DNA of 64,000 bases from UBA7672 sp030824255. GTDB lineage: Bacteria > Pseudomonadota > Alphaproteobacteria > Caulobacterales > Hyphomonadaceae. The position numbers and the translations under genes were made by a program. The stretch lies in the NCBI GenBank assembly GCA_942493305.1, contig OW818686.1:4340001-4404000 (forward strand). The letters run 5' to 3'. The notes under the pieces are model-generated. The model did no database searches. It was not told the origin of the DNA and saw only the letters and a list, made by a program, of their open reading frames with translations. Each line of letters begins with the position of its first letter. Positions within the stretch are counted from its first letter, which is position 1. Of the stretch, positions 47,171 to 55,388 are shown piece by piece.

Positions 47171-47956
47171 ATGGCCCGCTTCACCGGCAAATCCGTCATC
47201 GTCACCGGCGCCGCCTCCGGCATTGGCCGCGCCTCCGCGAAACTGTTTGCCGCCGAAGGCGCCTCGGTCATCGCCGCCGACAAGGCCACCGGCGTCAACC
47301 AGACTGTCGCCGACATCACCGCCGCAGGCGGCAAGGCCGCCGCCCTCGAAATGGACGCGGGCAAGCAGGCAGACGTGCAGAAGCTCATCGACCTCGCCCT
47401 CTCCACCAACGGCAAGATCGACATCATCTACGCCAATGCCGGCATTTCCGGCGGCACGCCCGGCCTGTTCGAACAGACCGAGGACCAGTGGCTCAACATC
47501 CTGCAGGTCAACCTCATCGGCCCGATGCTCGCCATCCAGCTCGGCGCGCCGCACATGATAAAACAGGGCAAGGGCGCCATCGTCTGCACCGCCAGCGTCG
47601 CCGGCATCCGCAACGGCGCAGGTTCACCCGCCTACTCCGCCTCGAAAGCCGGCGTCATCTCGCTCGTCTCGCTCGCCGCCAACAACCTCGCCGGCACCGG
47701 CGTCCGCGTGAACGGCGTTGCACCCGGCCTCATTGAAACGGGCATGACCCAGCCGATCTTCGAGCGCGCTCGCGAGAAAGGCACCGACGACAAGATCGGA
47801 CAGCTCAACGCCCTCCGCCGCGCCGGCCAGCCGGACGAGATCGCCAGGGTCGCTCTCTTCCTCGCATCCGACGACGCATCCTACGTCAACGGACAGGTGC
47901 TCCCGGTCGACGGGGGCCTGTCCTCTTCATTGCCAATCGTTCCCCCGAAGCGGTGA
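47171..47956 (+). CDS. Short-chain dehydrogenase/reductase
   Basis: A 261-residue SDR. Cofactor motif TGAASGIG at residues 12-19, ADK after the second strand, NAGI, and catalytic Tyr155-x3-Lys159 in AYSASKAG. The classical SDR end includes GQVLPVDGGLSS. The ATG at 47171 follows GAGAGGAACCACGC. The substrate is unknown. It is divergent from the DUF885 cluster and a terminator-like palindrome follows. Confidence 0.95.
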   Translation: MARFTGKSVIVTGAASGIGRASAKLFAAEGASVIAADKATGVNQTVADITAAGGKAAALEMDAGKQADVQKLIDLALSTNGKIDIIYANAGISGGTPGLFEQTEDQWLNILQVNLIGPMLAIQLGAPHMIKQGKGAIVCTASVAGIRNGAGSPAYSASKAGVISLVSLAANNLAGTGVRVNGVAPGLIETGMTQPIFERAREKGTDDKIGQLNALRRAGQPDEIARVALFLASDDASYVNGQVLPVDGGLSSSLPIVPPKR

Positions 47957-47999
47957 CGGCAAAAACATATGTATTTGAAGGGATTTTTTGACGCACCGG

Positions 48000-48025
48000 T
48001 AAAACACGCCGCGCGGCATGTTTTA
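48000..48025. terminator. Bidirectional terminator-like palindrome after SDR
   Basis: TAAAACA and TGTTTTA flank the perfect palindrome GCCGCGCGGC with one mismatch in between, so a GC stem sits between an A-run and a T-run. It lies 44 bp after the SDR stop and before the SnoaL-like gene. Confidence 0.65.
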
Positions 48026-48110
48026 GTGGCACACGATGTCACATCTGCTGGCAATCTCTGACTAACGATTCTAAACCCATTTTGGGGCGTCAGTAGATTA
48101 AGGACCGCCC

Positions 48111-48482
48111 ATGCCGACCACCGCTCGCGTCAGAAGCTTCATCGCGCGCGTGGAGCAGCAGGACTATGTCGGCGCCCTCATGCACTTTTATCATGAGGAT
48201 GCGGTGGTTCAGGAAAACCAAGGCGAAACCCGTAAAGGCCGCAACGCCCTAATCGCCCACGAGATGGATCTCCTCGTCCGCTATGGCCGCATCCCCGTGC
48301 GCAAGGTCGAACACTTCGCGGTCACTGGCGACCACGTCTTCATCAACTGGACCTTCGAACTGACCCTTCCTGGCAAGACCATGCGAACGCTTGATGAAGT
48401 CACCATGCAGGTCTGGGACGGAGACCGCATTCGCAGCGAGCGATTCTACTACGATCCCGTGCAGATCCGCGCCGCCGCCTGA
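48111..48482 (+). CDS. SnoaL-like/NTF2-fold protein
   Basis: A 123-residue small alpha+beta-barrel protein of the SnoaL/NTF2-like group (FIARVEQQDYVGALMHFYHEDAVVQEN, EVTMQVWDGDRIRSERFYYDP). Such proteins are isomerases, cyclases or ligand binders; this one cannot be assigned further. The ATG at 48111 has AAGGA 6 bp upstream. It lies 52 bp before a member of the secreted family, probably in one unit with it and the M14 peptidase. Confidence 0.85.
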   Translation: MPTTARVRSFIARVEQQDYVGALMHFYHEDAVVQENQGETRKGRNALIAHEMDLLVRYGRIPVRKVEHFAVTGDHVFINWTFELTLPGKTMRTLDEVTMQVWDGDRIRSERFYYDPVQIRAAA

Positions 48483-48534
48483 GCGCACGTCACCGCCCTT
48501 TACCCGCAGGTCCCGCACAGGCACTGTCCCGGCC

Positions 48535-49413
48535 ATGAAGGCTGGGCTCGTCTCTCTCGTAATCGCACTGTTTGTGTCGCCCGCAGCATTGGCGCAGGCT
48601 GGCGCGGCAAAGACCAATGTCCACGGCCAGCCCGATCTCGCCGGCTACTGGACCCACGCGACGTCGACCGTCCTTGAACGCGATCCGAAATTTGGCGACC
48701 GCAGCACGATGACAGCTGAGGAAGCCGCCGCCGCAGACGGCGCGATGAAGATCGGCGGCGAGACGCGCACCTCCTTTCTCGTCGCCCCCGCTGACGGCCA
48801 GCTGCCCGCATTCACGCCGAAAGCAAAAGCTGCCCGCGCCGACCGCCTCGCCGAATATCCGCGCGGTCTCGGCTACATGCGCGGTGACAACCCCGAAGGC
48901 CTCACCCTAGCCGAACGCTGCCTGCGTGATTACGGCTCGCTTCTCGGCCCGCCCATGATGCCGGTCGGGTACAACAACAATTACCAGATCATCCAGACTG
49001 CCGATCACGTTGTGATTCTCGTCGAGATGATTCACGACGCCCGCATCATCCCGTTGAACGGAAAGCACCGCGCAGACGTCATCACGTCGTGGATGGGCGA
49101 TTCCATAGCGCGCTACGAGGGCGACACGCTCGTCATCGAGACGAAGAATTTTCGCCCCGGCCTCGCCTTCCGCGGCGCGCCGGAGACAATGACCCTCACA
49201 GAAACCTTCCGTCGCATCGGCGACACGCAGATCCTCTACGCCTTCGACATCAACGAGCCGGACGTGTTCACCGCGCCCATCCGCGGCGAACTCGCCTTCA
49301 ACGCCATCCCCGGCCCGATCTACGAATACGCCTGCCACGAGGGAAACTACTCCTTCCCCAACCAGCTCCTCGGCCACAGGCTGGCCGAAGCGAGCAGCGA
49401 GGACGACGAATGA
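48535..49413 (+). CDS. Secreted protein of unknown function (family member 2 of 3)
   Basis: A 292-residue periplasmic protein with a 23-residue signal peptide (SPAALAQ). Motifs shared with the proteins at 1-711 and 61419-62408: GQPDLAGYW, AERCLRD, YNNNYQIIQTADHVVI, MIHDARIIPLN, GDSIARYEGDTLVIET, and a C-terminal YEYACHEGNYS. This is the best complete example of the family. Its stop overlaps the ATG of the M14 carboxypeptidase (ATGA), so the two are translationally coupled and probably work together. Function is not known to me. Confidence 0.85.
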   Translation: MKAGLVSLVIALFVSPAALAQAGAAKTNVHGQPDLAGYWTHATSTVLERDPKFGDRSTMTAEEAAAADGAMKIGGETRTSFLVAPADGQLPAFTPKAKAARADRLAEYPRGLGYMRGDNPEGLTLAERCLRDYGSLLGPPMMPVGYNNNYQIIQTADHVVILVEMIHDARIIPLNGKHRADVITSWMGDSIARYEGDTLVIETKNFRPGLAFRGAPETMTLTETFRRIGDTQILYAFDINEPDVFTAPIRGELAFNAIPGPIYEYACHEGNYSFPNQLLGHRLAEASSEDDE

Positions 49414-50597
49414 TCAGACGCTGGGGGGCGATCACAGCTTTCACCACCGCATTGCTGGCCGGCGCCTGCCAGTACGTCCCGGCGCTTCCAAGCCTGCCAA
49501 GCTTCGCCGCCGCGCCGCTCTGCGCTGCCGCCGATCTCCGTGTCGACACAGACTTCGCCACCGGAGGCCAGCATCGCTGCGTCGTCAGCCCCGAAGGCCT
49601 CGTCGTCATCCAGGTCGACCACGAACCGACCATCGCCGAAGGCATCAACCCGAGTCCCTGGTACGCCTTCCGCCTCAACGCCAACGCGCCGCGCGAAGTC
49701 ACTATCGCGCTGGACTACACGGACTACACGCACCGCTACGTTCCGTGGGTCCGCACCGACACCACCGAATGGCGCCAGCTCGACGCCAGCCGAGTGACGC
49801 TGAACGAGCGCAAGACGCGCGCAACGCTCCGCCTCGATCTCCCGCAGGGCGTCACCTGGGTCGCCGGCCAGCCGCTCTCGAACGCCAACGACAATGTAGA
49901 CTGGACGCGCCGCGCCCTCGCCGGTTCAGGTTTCAGCGAGATGGAATACGGCAAGTCCCTCGAAGGCCGCTCCCTCGTGGGCTTCGTCGGCGGAGGCGGC
50001 ATCCAGGCGATCGTCGTCCTCACCCGCCAGCACCCGCCCGAAACCAGCGGACAGGAAGCCTATCGCGGCTTCATCGAACGCCTCGTCTCTCGCAGCGACG
50101 CCAACGCCGTCTCTTTCCGTGGCCGCCATCGCACCATCATCGCGCCCATGCCGAACCCCGATGGCGTCGACAACGGCCACTGGCGCCTCAACGCCGGCGG
50201 CCTCGACCTCAACCGCGACTGGGGAAAATTCACCCAGCCCGAAACGAAAGCCCTGTCGGAGTGGATCATCGCGCAGTCCGGCGGGCGCCGCGTCGTGTCG
50301 ATGATGGATTTCCACTCCACCGACCGCACGGTGATCTACGCCCCGCCGCTCGACGCCCCCTCGCCCACGATCGCTTTCCTCCCTTTCCTGGAGAGCGCGT
50401 TCAAGCAGAAGCTCACCCAGCCGCCGGAATGGAGCTACGCCCACAACGTCAACGGCGGCACGTCAAAAGGCTGGGCGCTCGAAACCCTCAAAGCGCCCGG
50501 CATCACGGTCGAACTCTGGGACCAGATCCCCGCCGCCGACGCCCGCAAGCTCGGCGCCGCAGCCGCAGATGCACTGATCGACTACTTCGCTCGGTAA
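49410..50597 (+). CDS. M14 family zinc carboxypeptidase, lipoprotein
   Basis: A 395-residue lipoprotein (lipobox LLAGAC). Residues about 45-170 form an N-terminal beta-domain like that of cytosolic-type carboxypeptidases; the M14 domain has zinc ligands His208 and Glu211 (HPPE), NPDGVDNGHWR and NRDWG for substrate binding, the third ligand His302 (MMDFHST), and the catalytic Glu368 (ITVELWDQ). All key residues are kept, so it should be active. It removes C-terminal residues from peptides outside the cytoplasm. Confidence 0.93.
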   Translation: MIRRWGAITAFTTALLAGACQYVPALPSLPSFAAAPLCAAADLRVDTDFATGGQHRCVVSPEGLVVIQVDHEPTIAEGINPSPWYAFRLNANAPREVTIALDYTDYTHRYVPWVRTDTTEWRQLDASRVTLNERKTRATLRLDLPQGVTWVAGQPLSNANDNVDWTRRALAGSGFSEMEYGKSLEGRSLVGFVGGGGIQAIVVLTRQHPPETSGQEAYRGFIERLVSRSDANAVSFRGRHRTIIAPMPNPDGVDNGHWRLNAGGLDLNRDWGKFTQPETKALSEWIIAQSGGRRVVSMMDFHSTDRTVIYAPPLDAPSPTIAFLPFLESAFKQKLTQPPEWSYAHNVNGGTSKGWALETLKAPGITVELWDQIPAADARKLGAAAADALIDYFAR

Positions 50598-50608
50598 CGA
50601 CCGCGAGG

Positions 50609-53600
50609 TCAGAACGTCTTCCGCGCATTCACGTAGAAGAACCGTCCCTGCGGTGAATGCAGGTCGCCGAGATAACCATAGTTCGTGTCGGCCAGCGGCG
50701 GCGTTTCATCCGTGATGTTACGCACGCCCAGACGCAACCGCGTCGGCGAGTCCGAGTCGTGGTCGAACTCGTACTGCACATACAGGTTATGCGTCTGGTA
50801 CTCGTCGATGATCCACGGATCGTTGGTGACGCTGTTCACGATGAAGTCGTCGTACACATCGCCGACATAGCTGGTGAACCAGCCGCCGCCCCACGCATCC
50901 TTCCGCCATGTCAGCGTCGAGGTGTAGCGCCATTCCGGACGGCCGAAGTCGCGCACCAGGTCGCCCTGCCCGCCAACGCTCAGCTGCGAGGGAATGTCGC
51001 CGGCCGCTGCCGCGGCGTTGATCACCCGCCCGGCGGGCGAGATCTCCTGATAGAAGTCCGCGAGGTAGGCCGCATTGATGCGGAACGAGAAGTCGCCCAG
51101 CGGCGTGTTGTCCAGCGCGTAGTAAAGCCCGAGGTCCACGCCTTCGACATTGCGTTGGTCGAGGTTGAGATAGTTGTCCTCCACCATCACGATATCGCCG
51201 ACCGCCGCCAGACCTGTGTTGGCGAACGCTGAAACATCGTCGGCGTCCGGCGCGTTGCGAATGACTGCAGGGTTGGTGCAGCCCGCAGCCGAGACATCCA
51301 CGCCACAAGCCTGACGCAGCACGTAGTCGAGCAGGATGTGGTTGTCGTCGCCGAAGATGCCGATGACATTCTCCTGCTCCACGCGCCACCAATCGGCGGT
51401 GAAGGACAGCGAGCCCCAGTCTTCCGGCAGGAAAGTGCTCTCGACCACGAGGCCGAACGTCGTGTTGGTTGACTCTTCCGGCTGCAGCGCAGCGCTTCCC
51501 GCACGGTTGGACGTCACCGGCTGAACCGTGCCCGGCACGCCGGCCGAGCAGTTGGTGGTGAACACTGGCGGCGGCTGGCCAGCATTCTCCGCCTGACGCA
51601 CGGCCGCCTCGCAACGGATCAGATCCGAGCGGTTGTTGGAGCGCAGAAGGCCCGTCTCATATTGCTGTTGCAGGTTCGGCGCACGGAAGCCTTCCGACCA
51701 GGACGACCGGAACATCAGGAAGTCGTAAGGGCGCCAGGACAACGCCACCTTCGGCTTCGTGACGCCGCCGAACGTGTCGAAATTCTCGTGGCGAATGGCC
51801 AGCTGCATGTCGACAGACTGCGCCAGCGGAATGTTCATCTCCGGCGACACCAGCGGAACCTGGAACTCCGCATAGGCCGACTGGATCGTGCGGCTGCCGC
51901 TGGTATCCAGCGTCAGGTTGTTGCCCATCAGGTCGTTCGTTGTCAGGCCGCTGATGATATCCGTGAAGATCGCCGTGCCGTCCTGGCGGGGATCGCGGTC
52001 ATCCTTGAACGTCTCGCGGCGCGCTTCCACGCCAACGGCCGCGCCGACATCGCCAGCCCAGATCGAGAAAAGATCAGGCCGCGACAGCTTGAAGTCCCAC
52101 GAGGCGATCGAGGTGTTGTTGCGGCGATAGACCGGAACGGTGATCGACTGGATGGCAGCGACCTGGCTCGGCGTGCAATCGCCGGCGGAAAGATCGGCGG
52201 TGCAGCCGCCGCTGAACGGGTTGTACGCATCCGGCGTGGAGCGCGCGAGCGCCTGCTGGAACAGCGTGTTGGAGACGCGGTTTTCCTTGTCTTCGGACGC
52301 TGCCGAGGAATACAGGATCGCCGATTCCCAGTCCCAGCCATCCCAGTCGCCGCGCAGGCCCAGCAGCGCGCGGGACGACAGGTTTTCCACTTCCGTTTTC
52401 CGGGGACCGGCATCAATCGGGCGATACGCCGCCGTGCCCGTCAACGAGCCCAGAACGAGATCCAGGCCCGGACCCGCATAGCCCGGCAGGCGGTTCGGCG
52501 AGCCGGCATTGCCGAACGGGTTGTAGTAATTCGACGCCGGCACAACGATCGGCACGGCCCCCAGCATCGGCGCGGATTCGCGATAGCCAACCGAGTCGGC
52601 GAGATAGACGCCGCCCTCGGCAAACAGCTCCAGCCCGCCGTCAAACTCATGATTCAGGAAGGCAAACGCGTTGTAGCGATCGACGCCGTTGGAGACGGTC
52701 GCATCCTGGTTCACGTCATACCGCGTATCCTGCGGGCGCGTGGATGTGGTGGCGATGCAGGTGTCTGGCGTCAGCGCTGTCGCGCAGCCCCCGAGCGATG
52801 TCGGCCGGACATGGAACTGGCCCGCCGCATTGGTGACGGCCGTGCCGTTGACCAGAATGTTGCCGGTCGAAAACCGGTCGAAAATCCCCCAGGCCGAGGT
52901 GATCGACGTGTTGTTGAAGCTGGCCGCCGCCGCATCGTTCGCCCAGTCCGCAGGCAGGCGCGAACGCAGGTCGGAATTGGCGGTCCAGTCGCGGTCGCGC
53001 GCGAAAATCGGGTCGCGCGTGAAGTAAGAGGCCAGAACGGAGAGATTCGTCCGTCCGTCATCGGACGACACGCCGAATTCAGCCGCCGCCGTGAGTTCGT
53101 CCGCCGATGCGCCGTCCTCGGTGCCGTAGGTGAGGTCCAGCGTGAACCCTTCCAGATCCCTTTTCAGTACCGTGTTGACCACGCCCGCCACGGCATCCGC
53201 GCCATAGATCGCCGACGCCCCGTCCAGCAGGACCTGCACCTGGCTGACGCCCATGGTGGGGATCGAGTTCGTATTGACGGTTACAACCGGAACCAGGTTT
53301 TCCGCCTGCGTGCCGGGGTGGTTGACCATCCGCCGCCCGTTCAGCAGCACCAGCGTATTGCCCGTGCCCAGCGCCCGGAGGTTGATCGACGCCGTGTCGC
53401 CACGCGCGTCATTCAGGCTGCCGATCGTCCGTGTTGTGTTGAAGGCCACATCGCCCAGCTGCGGGATGGAGCGGAACAGGTCGTCGCCGGAACTTGCCGC
53501 AATGGCGTCCAGCTCTTCCTCGCCGATCACCGTCACCGGCAAGGCGTCCGTCGGCCGTGCGCCAACGATCTGGGTGCCGACGATGACGACAACATCATTG

Positions 53601-53719
53601 CCGGTGGCGGGGTTATCTTCCGGCGGCGCGACCTGCGCCCAGCCTGCCCCAGCGAACGCCAAGGCCGTCGAGGCCATCAGCAGAACGCGAAACGCCTTTT
53701 CACGCACGGTAGACCGCAT
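50609..53719 (-). CDS. Large TonB-dependent receptor
   Basis: A 1036-residue outer-membrane receptor. Signal peptide, plug domain with SGDDLFRSIPQLGD, INLRALGTGNTLVLLNGRRM and VQVLLDGASAIYGADAVAGVVN, and a large beta-barrel ending in aromatic NARKTF. The size and plug style are those of the nutrient receptors common in Caulobacterales and sphingomonads, often for peptides or glycans rather than iron. The ATG at 53719 has AGGGGGCG upstream. It is convergent with the M14 peptidase, which suggests peptide-derived ligands. Confidence 0.93.
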   Translation of the reverse strand: MRSTVREKAFRVLLMASTALAFAGAGWAQVAPPEDNPATGNDVVVIVGTQIVGARPTDALPVTVIGEEELDAIAASSGDDLFRSIPQLGDVAFNTTRTIGSLNDARGDTASINLRALGTGNTLVLLNGRRMVNHPGTQAENLVPVVTVNTNSIPTMGVSQVQVLLDGASAIYGADAVAGVVNTVLKRDLEGFTLDLTYGTEDGASADELTAAAEFGVSSDDGRTNLSVLASYFTRDPIFARDRDWTANSDLRSRLPADWANDAAAASFNNTSITSAWGIFDRFSTGNILVNGTAVTNAAGQFHVRPTSLGGCATALTPDTCIATTSTRPQDTRYDVNQDATVSNGVDRYNAFAFLNHEFDGGLELFAEGGVYLADSVGYRESAPMLGAVPIVVPASNYYNPFGNAGSPNRLPGYAGPGLDLVLGSLTGTAAYRPIDAGPRKTEVENLSSRALLGLRGDWDGWDWESAILYSSAASEDKENRVSNTLFQQALARSTPDAYNPFSGGCTADLSAGDCTPSQVAAIQSITVPVYRRNNTSIASWDFKLSRPDLFSIWAGDVGAAVGVEARRETFKDDRDPRQDGTAIFTDIISGLTTNDLMGNNLTLDTSGSRTIQSAYAEFQVPLVSPEMNIPLAQSVDMQLAIRHENFDTFGGVTKPKVALSWRPYDFLMFRSSWSEGFRAPNLQQQYETGLLRSNNRSDLIRCEAAVRQAENAGQPPPVFTTNCSAGVPGTVQPVTSNRAGSAALQPEESTNTTFGLVVESTFLPEDWGSLSFTADWWRVEQENVIGIFGDDNHILLDYVLRQACGVDVSAAGCTNPAVIRNAPDADDVSAFANTGLAAVGDIVMVEDNYLNLDQRNVEGVDLGLYYALDNTPLGDFSFRINAAYLADFYQEISPAGRVINAAAAAGDIPSQLSVGGQGDLVRDFGRPEWRYTSTLTWRKDAWGGGWFTSYVGDVYDDFIVNSVTNDPWIIDEYQTHNLYVQYEFDHDSDSPTRLRLGVRNITDETPPLADTNYGYLGDLHSPQGRFFYVNARKTF

Positions 53720-54170
53720 ATCACGCCCCCTGGTTTTGACGTTTGCCGGCCACCAGGCCACTTGAAGGCCACATCGGCTGAGGGGGGTAAGGTGTCAACC
53801 CAATTCGCCCCACGGGCTCGTGAGGTCACCGGGAGTTACGACATCCCGCTCCCGGACGAGGCGCCGGGATACAGAATGCGACACCTATCACGGCTAATTG
53901 AAGCATTGTTTTCAATGGTTTGGGCGTCTCGCGTTGACCGATTTTCAAGCCACGGCATGTATGGTCCCGGCCTAACGCGCCTGTCAGCTTCTGTTCGATC
54001 ACAGGAACCGGCCGCCTTATCGCGGAAACGTCATACGTTCTGGGCAAGCCGTGTCGGCACGCCGCAGACGGGGAAGTTAAACCGGCGCGTAGAAGGAACA
54101 GCCAAACTACGGCCACAAGGATGGCCGCATGTATGGCGCACGTGTAGTGTGGTGGCGGAGTCGCAGGTCT
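53720..54170. other. Intergenic region between TonB receptor and RND adaptor
   Basis: About 450 bp between divergent genes. I see no supported gene: a minus-strand frame of 96 codons at 53826-54116 has no ribosome-binding site and a Cys/Pro/Arg-rich product. Promoters of both flanking genes must lie here, but no strong box was found. Confidence 0.6.
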
Positions 54171-55370
54171 ATGGCGCTAACCAAGAAACAGCTCGTCGCA
54201 GGCGCAGCCGCAGTCGCGGTCCTCGCGATTGGCGGCGTGGCGTTCGCTACGCTCAACGGCGGCGGACATGGCGGCGAAGCTGCCGCTGCCGGCCAGCGCG
54301 GTCCGGGCGGACCCGGTGGACCGGGCGGCCCCGGCGGCCGTGGCGGTCCCGTGACCCAGGTCGAGGCTGTCCCCACCGAATCCCGCGTCTTCTCATCCCG
54401 CATCGAAGCGCTCGGCACGCTTGAGCCGCGCGAGCGTGTCGTGTTGACCGCCAACGCCGCTGACCGCGTCACGGCCATCTACTTCGAGGACGGCCAGCGC
54501 GTCGCCAAGGGCAAGGTGCTGATGACCCTCGTGAACGAGGAAGAGTCGGCCCAGCTCGAATCCGCGCGCGCAACCGAAGCCAACGCCAAGCTCGTGTATG
54601 AGCGCAACCAGCGTCTCGCCTCAGCCGAAGCCGTCGCCCAGCTTGAGCTTGAGCGCACCAAGTCTTCCTACGACGCAGCCGTCGCCAACACCGGCGCCAT
54701 TCAGGCCCGCCTGCGCGACCGCGTTCTGACCGCCCCCTTCTCCGGCGTGCTGGGCTTCCGGCAAGTCAGCCTCGGCGCCTACGTCTCGCCCGGCCAGGCG
54801 GTCGCCACGCTGATCGACGACAGCCAGATGCGCCTCGAATTCGGCGTTCCGTCTGTCTTCATGTCCGACCTTCGCGTCGGTCTCGAGATCAACGCCACCA
54901 CCAAGGACCTCACGGGCCGCGGCTTCGTTGGAAAGCTGACCTCGATCGACAACGCGATCGACCCGGTCACGCTGGCCGTGAAAGTCCGCGCAACCCTGCC
55001 GAACGCCGACGGCGCGCTGAAAGCCGGCACGTCGATGAACGTGCAGCTGGTGTCCAAGCCGCGCACGTCGCTGTCGATCTCGGAGATCTCGGTAATCGCC
55101 GAAGGCTCGAAAAACTACGTTTACGTCGTCGACCAGTCCAAACAGCCTGCCACCGCCGAAAAGGTGGAAGTGACGCTCGGCACCCGCGAACGCGGCGTCG
55201 TCGAAGTCCTGGCGGGTCTCAAGTCTGGCGACCTCGTTGTTACGGACGGCGTCTTGAAAGTCCGTCCGGGCGGCGCAGTGCAGGTTCGCGGCGTTCAGCC
55301 AGCGGGCGCCAACGGCGACGCGCGTATCGCTTCACAGGGTTCTTCGGACAAATCCGCTCTCGCCCAATAG
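54171..55370 (+). CDS. RND efflux periplasmic adaptor (MexH/AcrA-like)
   Basis: A 399-residue membrane-fusion protein. An N-terminal membrane anchor (LVAGAAAVAVLAIGGVAFA), a Gly/Pro linker (GPGGPGGPGGPGG) near residues 40-58, lipoyl halves (VTAIYFEDGQRVAKGKVL and LTAPFSGVLGFRQVSLGAY), a coiled coil and the C-terminal barrel (VVTDGVLKVRPGG). It links the RND pump to an outer-membrane channel, which is not encoded nearby. The ATG at 54171 follows AGGTCT. Confidence 0.92.
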   Translation: MALTKKQLVAGAAAVAVLAIGGVAFATLNGGGHGGEAAAAGQRGPGGPGGPGGPGGRGGPVTQVEAVPTESRVFSSRIEALGTLEPRERVVLTANAADRVTAIYFEDGQRVAKGKVLMTLVNEEESAQLESARATEANAKLVYERNQRLASAEAVAQLELERTKSSYDAAVANTGAIQARLRDRVLTAPFSGVLGFRQVSLGAYVSPGQAVATLIDDSQMRLEFGVPSVFMSDLRVGLEINATTKDLTGRGFVGKLTSIDNAIDPVTLAVKVRATLPNADGALKAGTSMNVQLVSKPRTSLSISEISVIAEGSKNYVYVVDQSKQPATAEKVEVTLGTRERGVVEVLAGLKSGDLVVTDGVLKVRPGGAVQVRGVQPAGANGDARIASQGSSDKSALAQ

Positions 55371-55388
55371 CGCCGGGAGTTCCGCGCC

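Noticed and set aside
53826..54116. 96-codon minus-strand frame in the gap before the RND adaptor
   Set aside because: No ribosome-binding site or recognisable sequence, and biased to Arg/Pro/Cys.
51662..54424. 920-codon frame antisense to the large TonB receptor and running into the RND adaptor
   Set aside because: Arg-rich product without motifs; it crosses a divergent promoter region and overlaps two well-supported genes.
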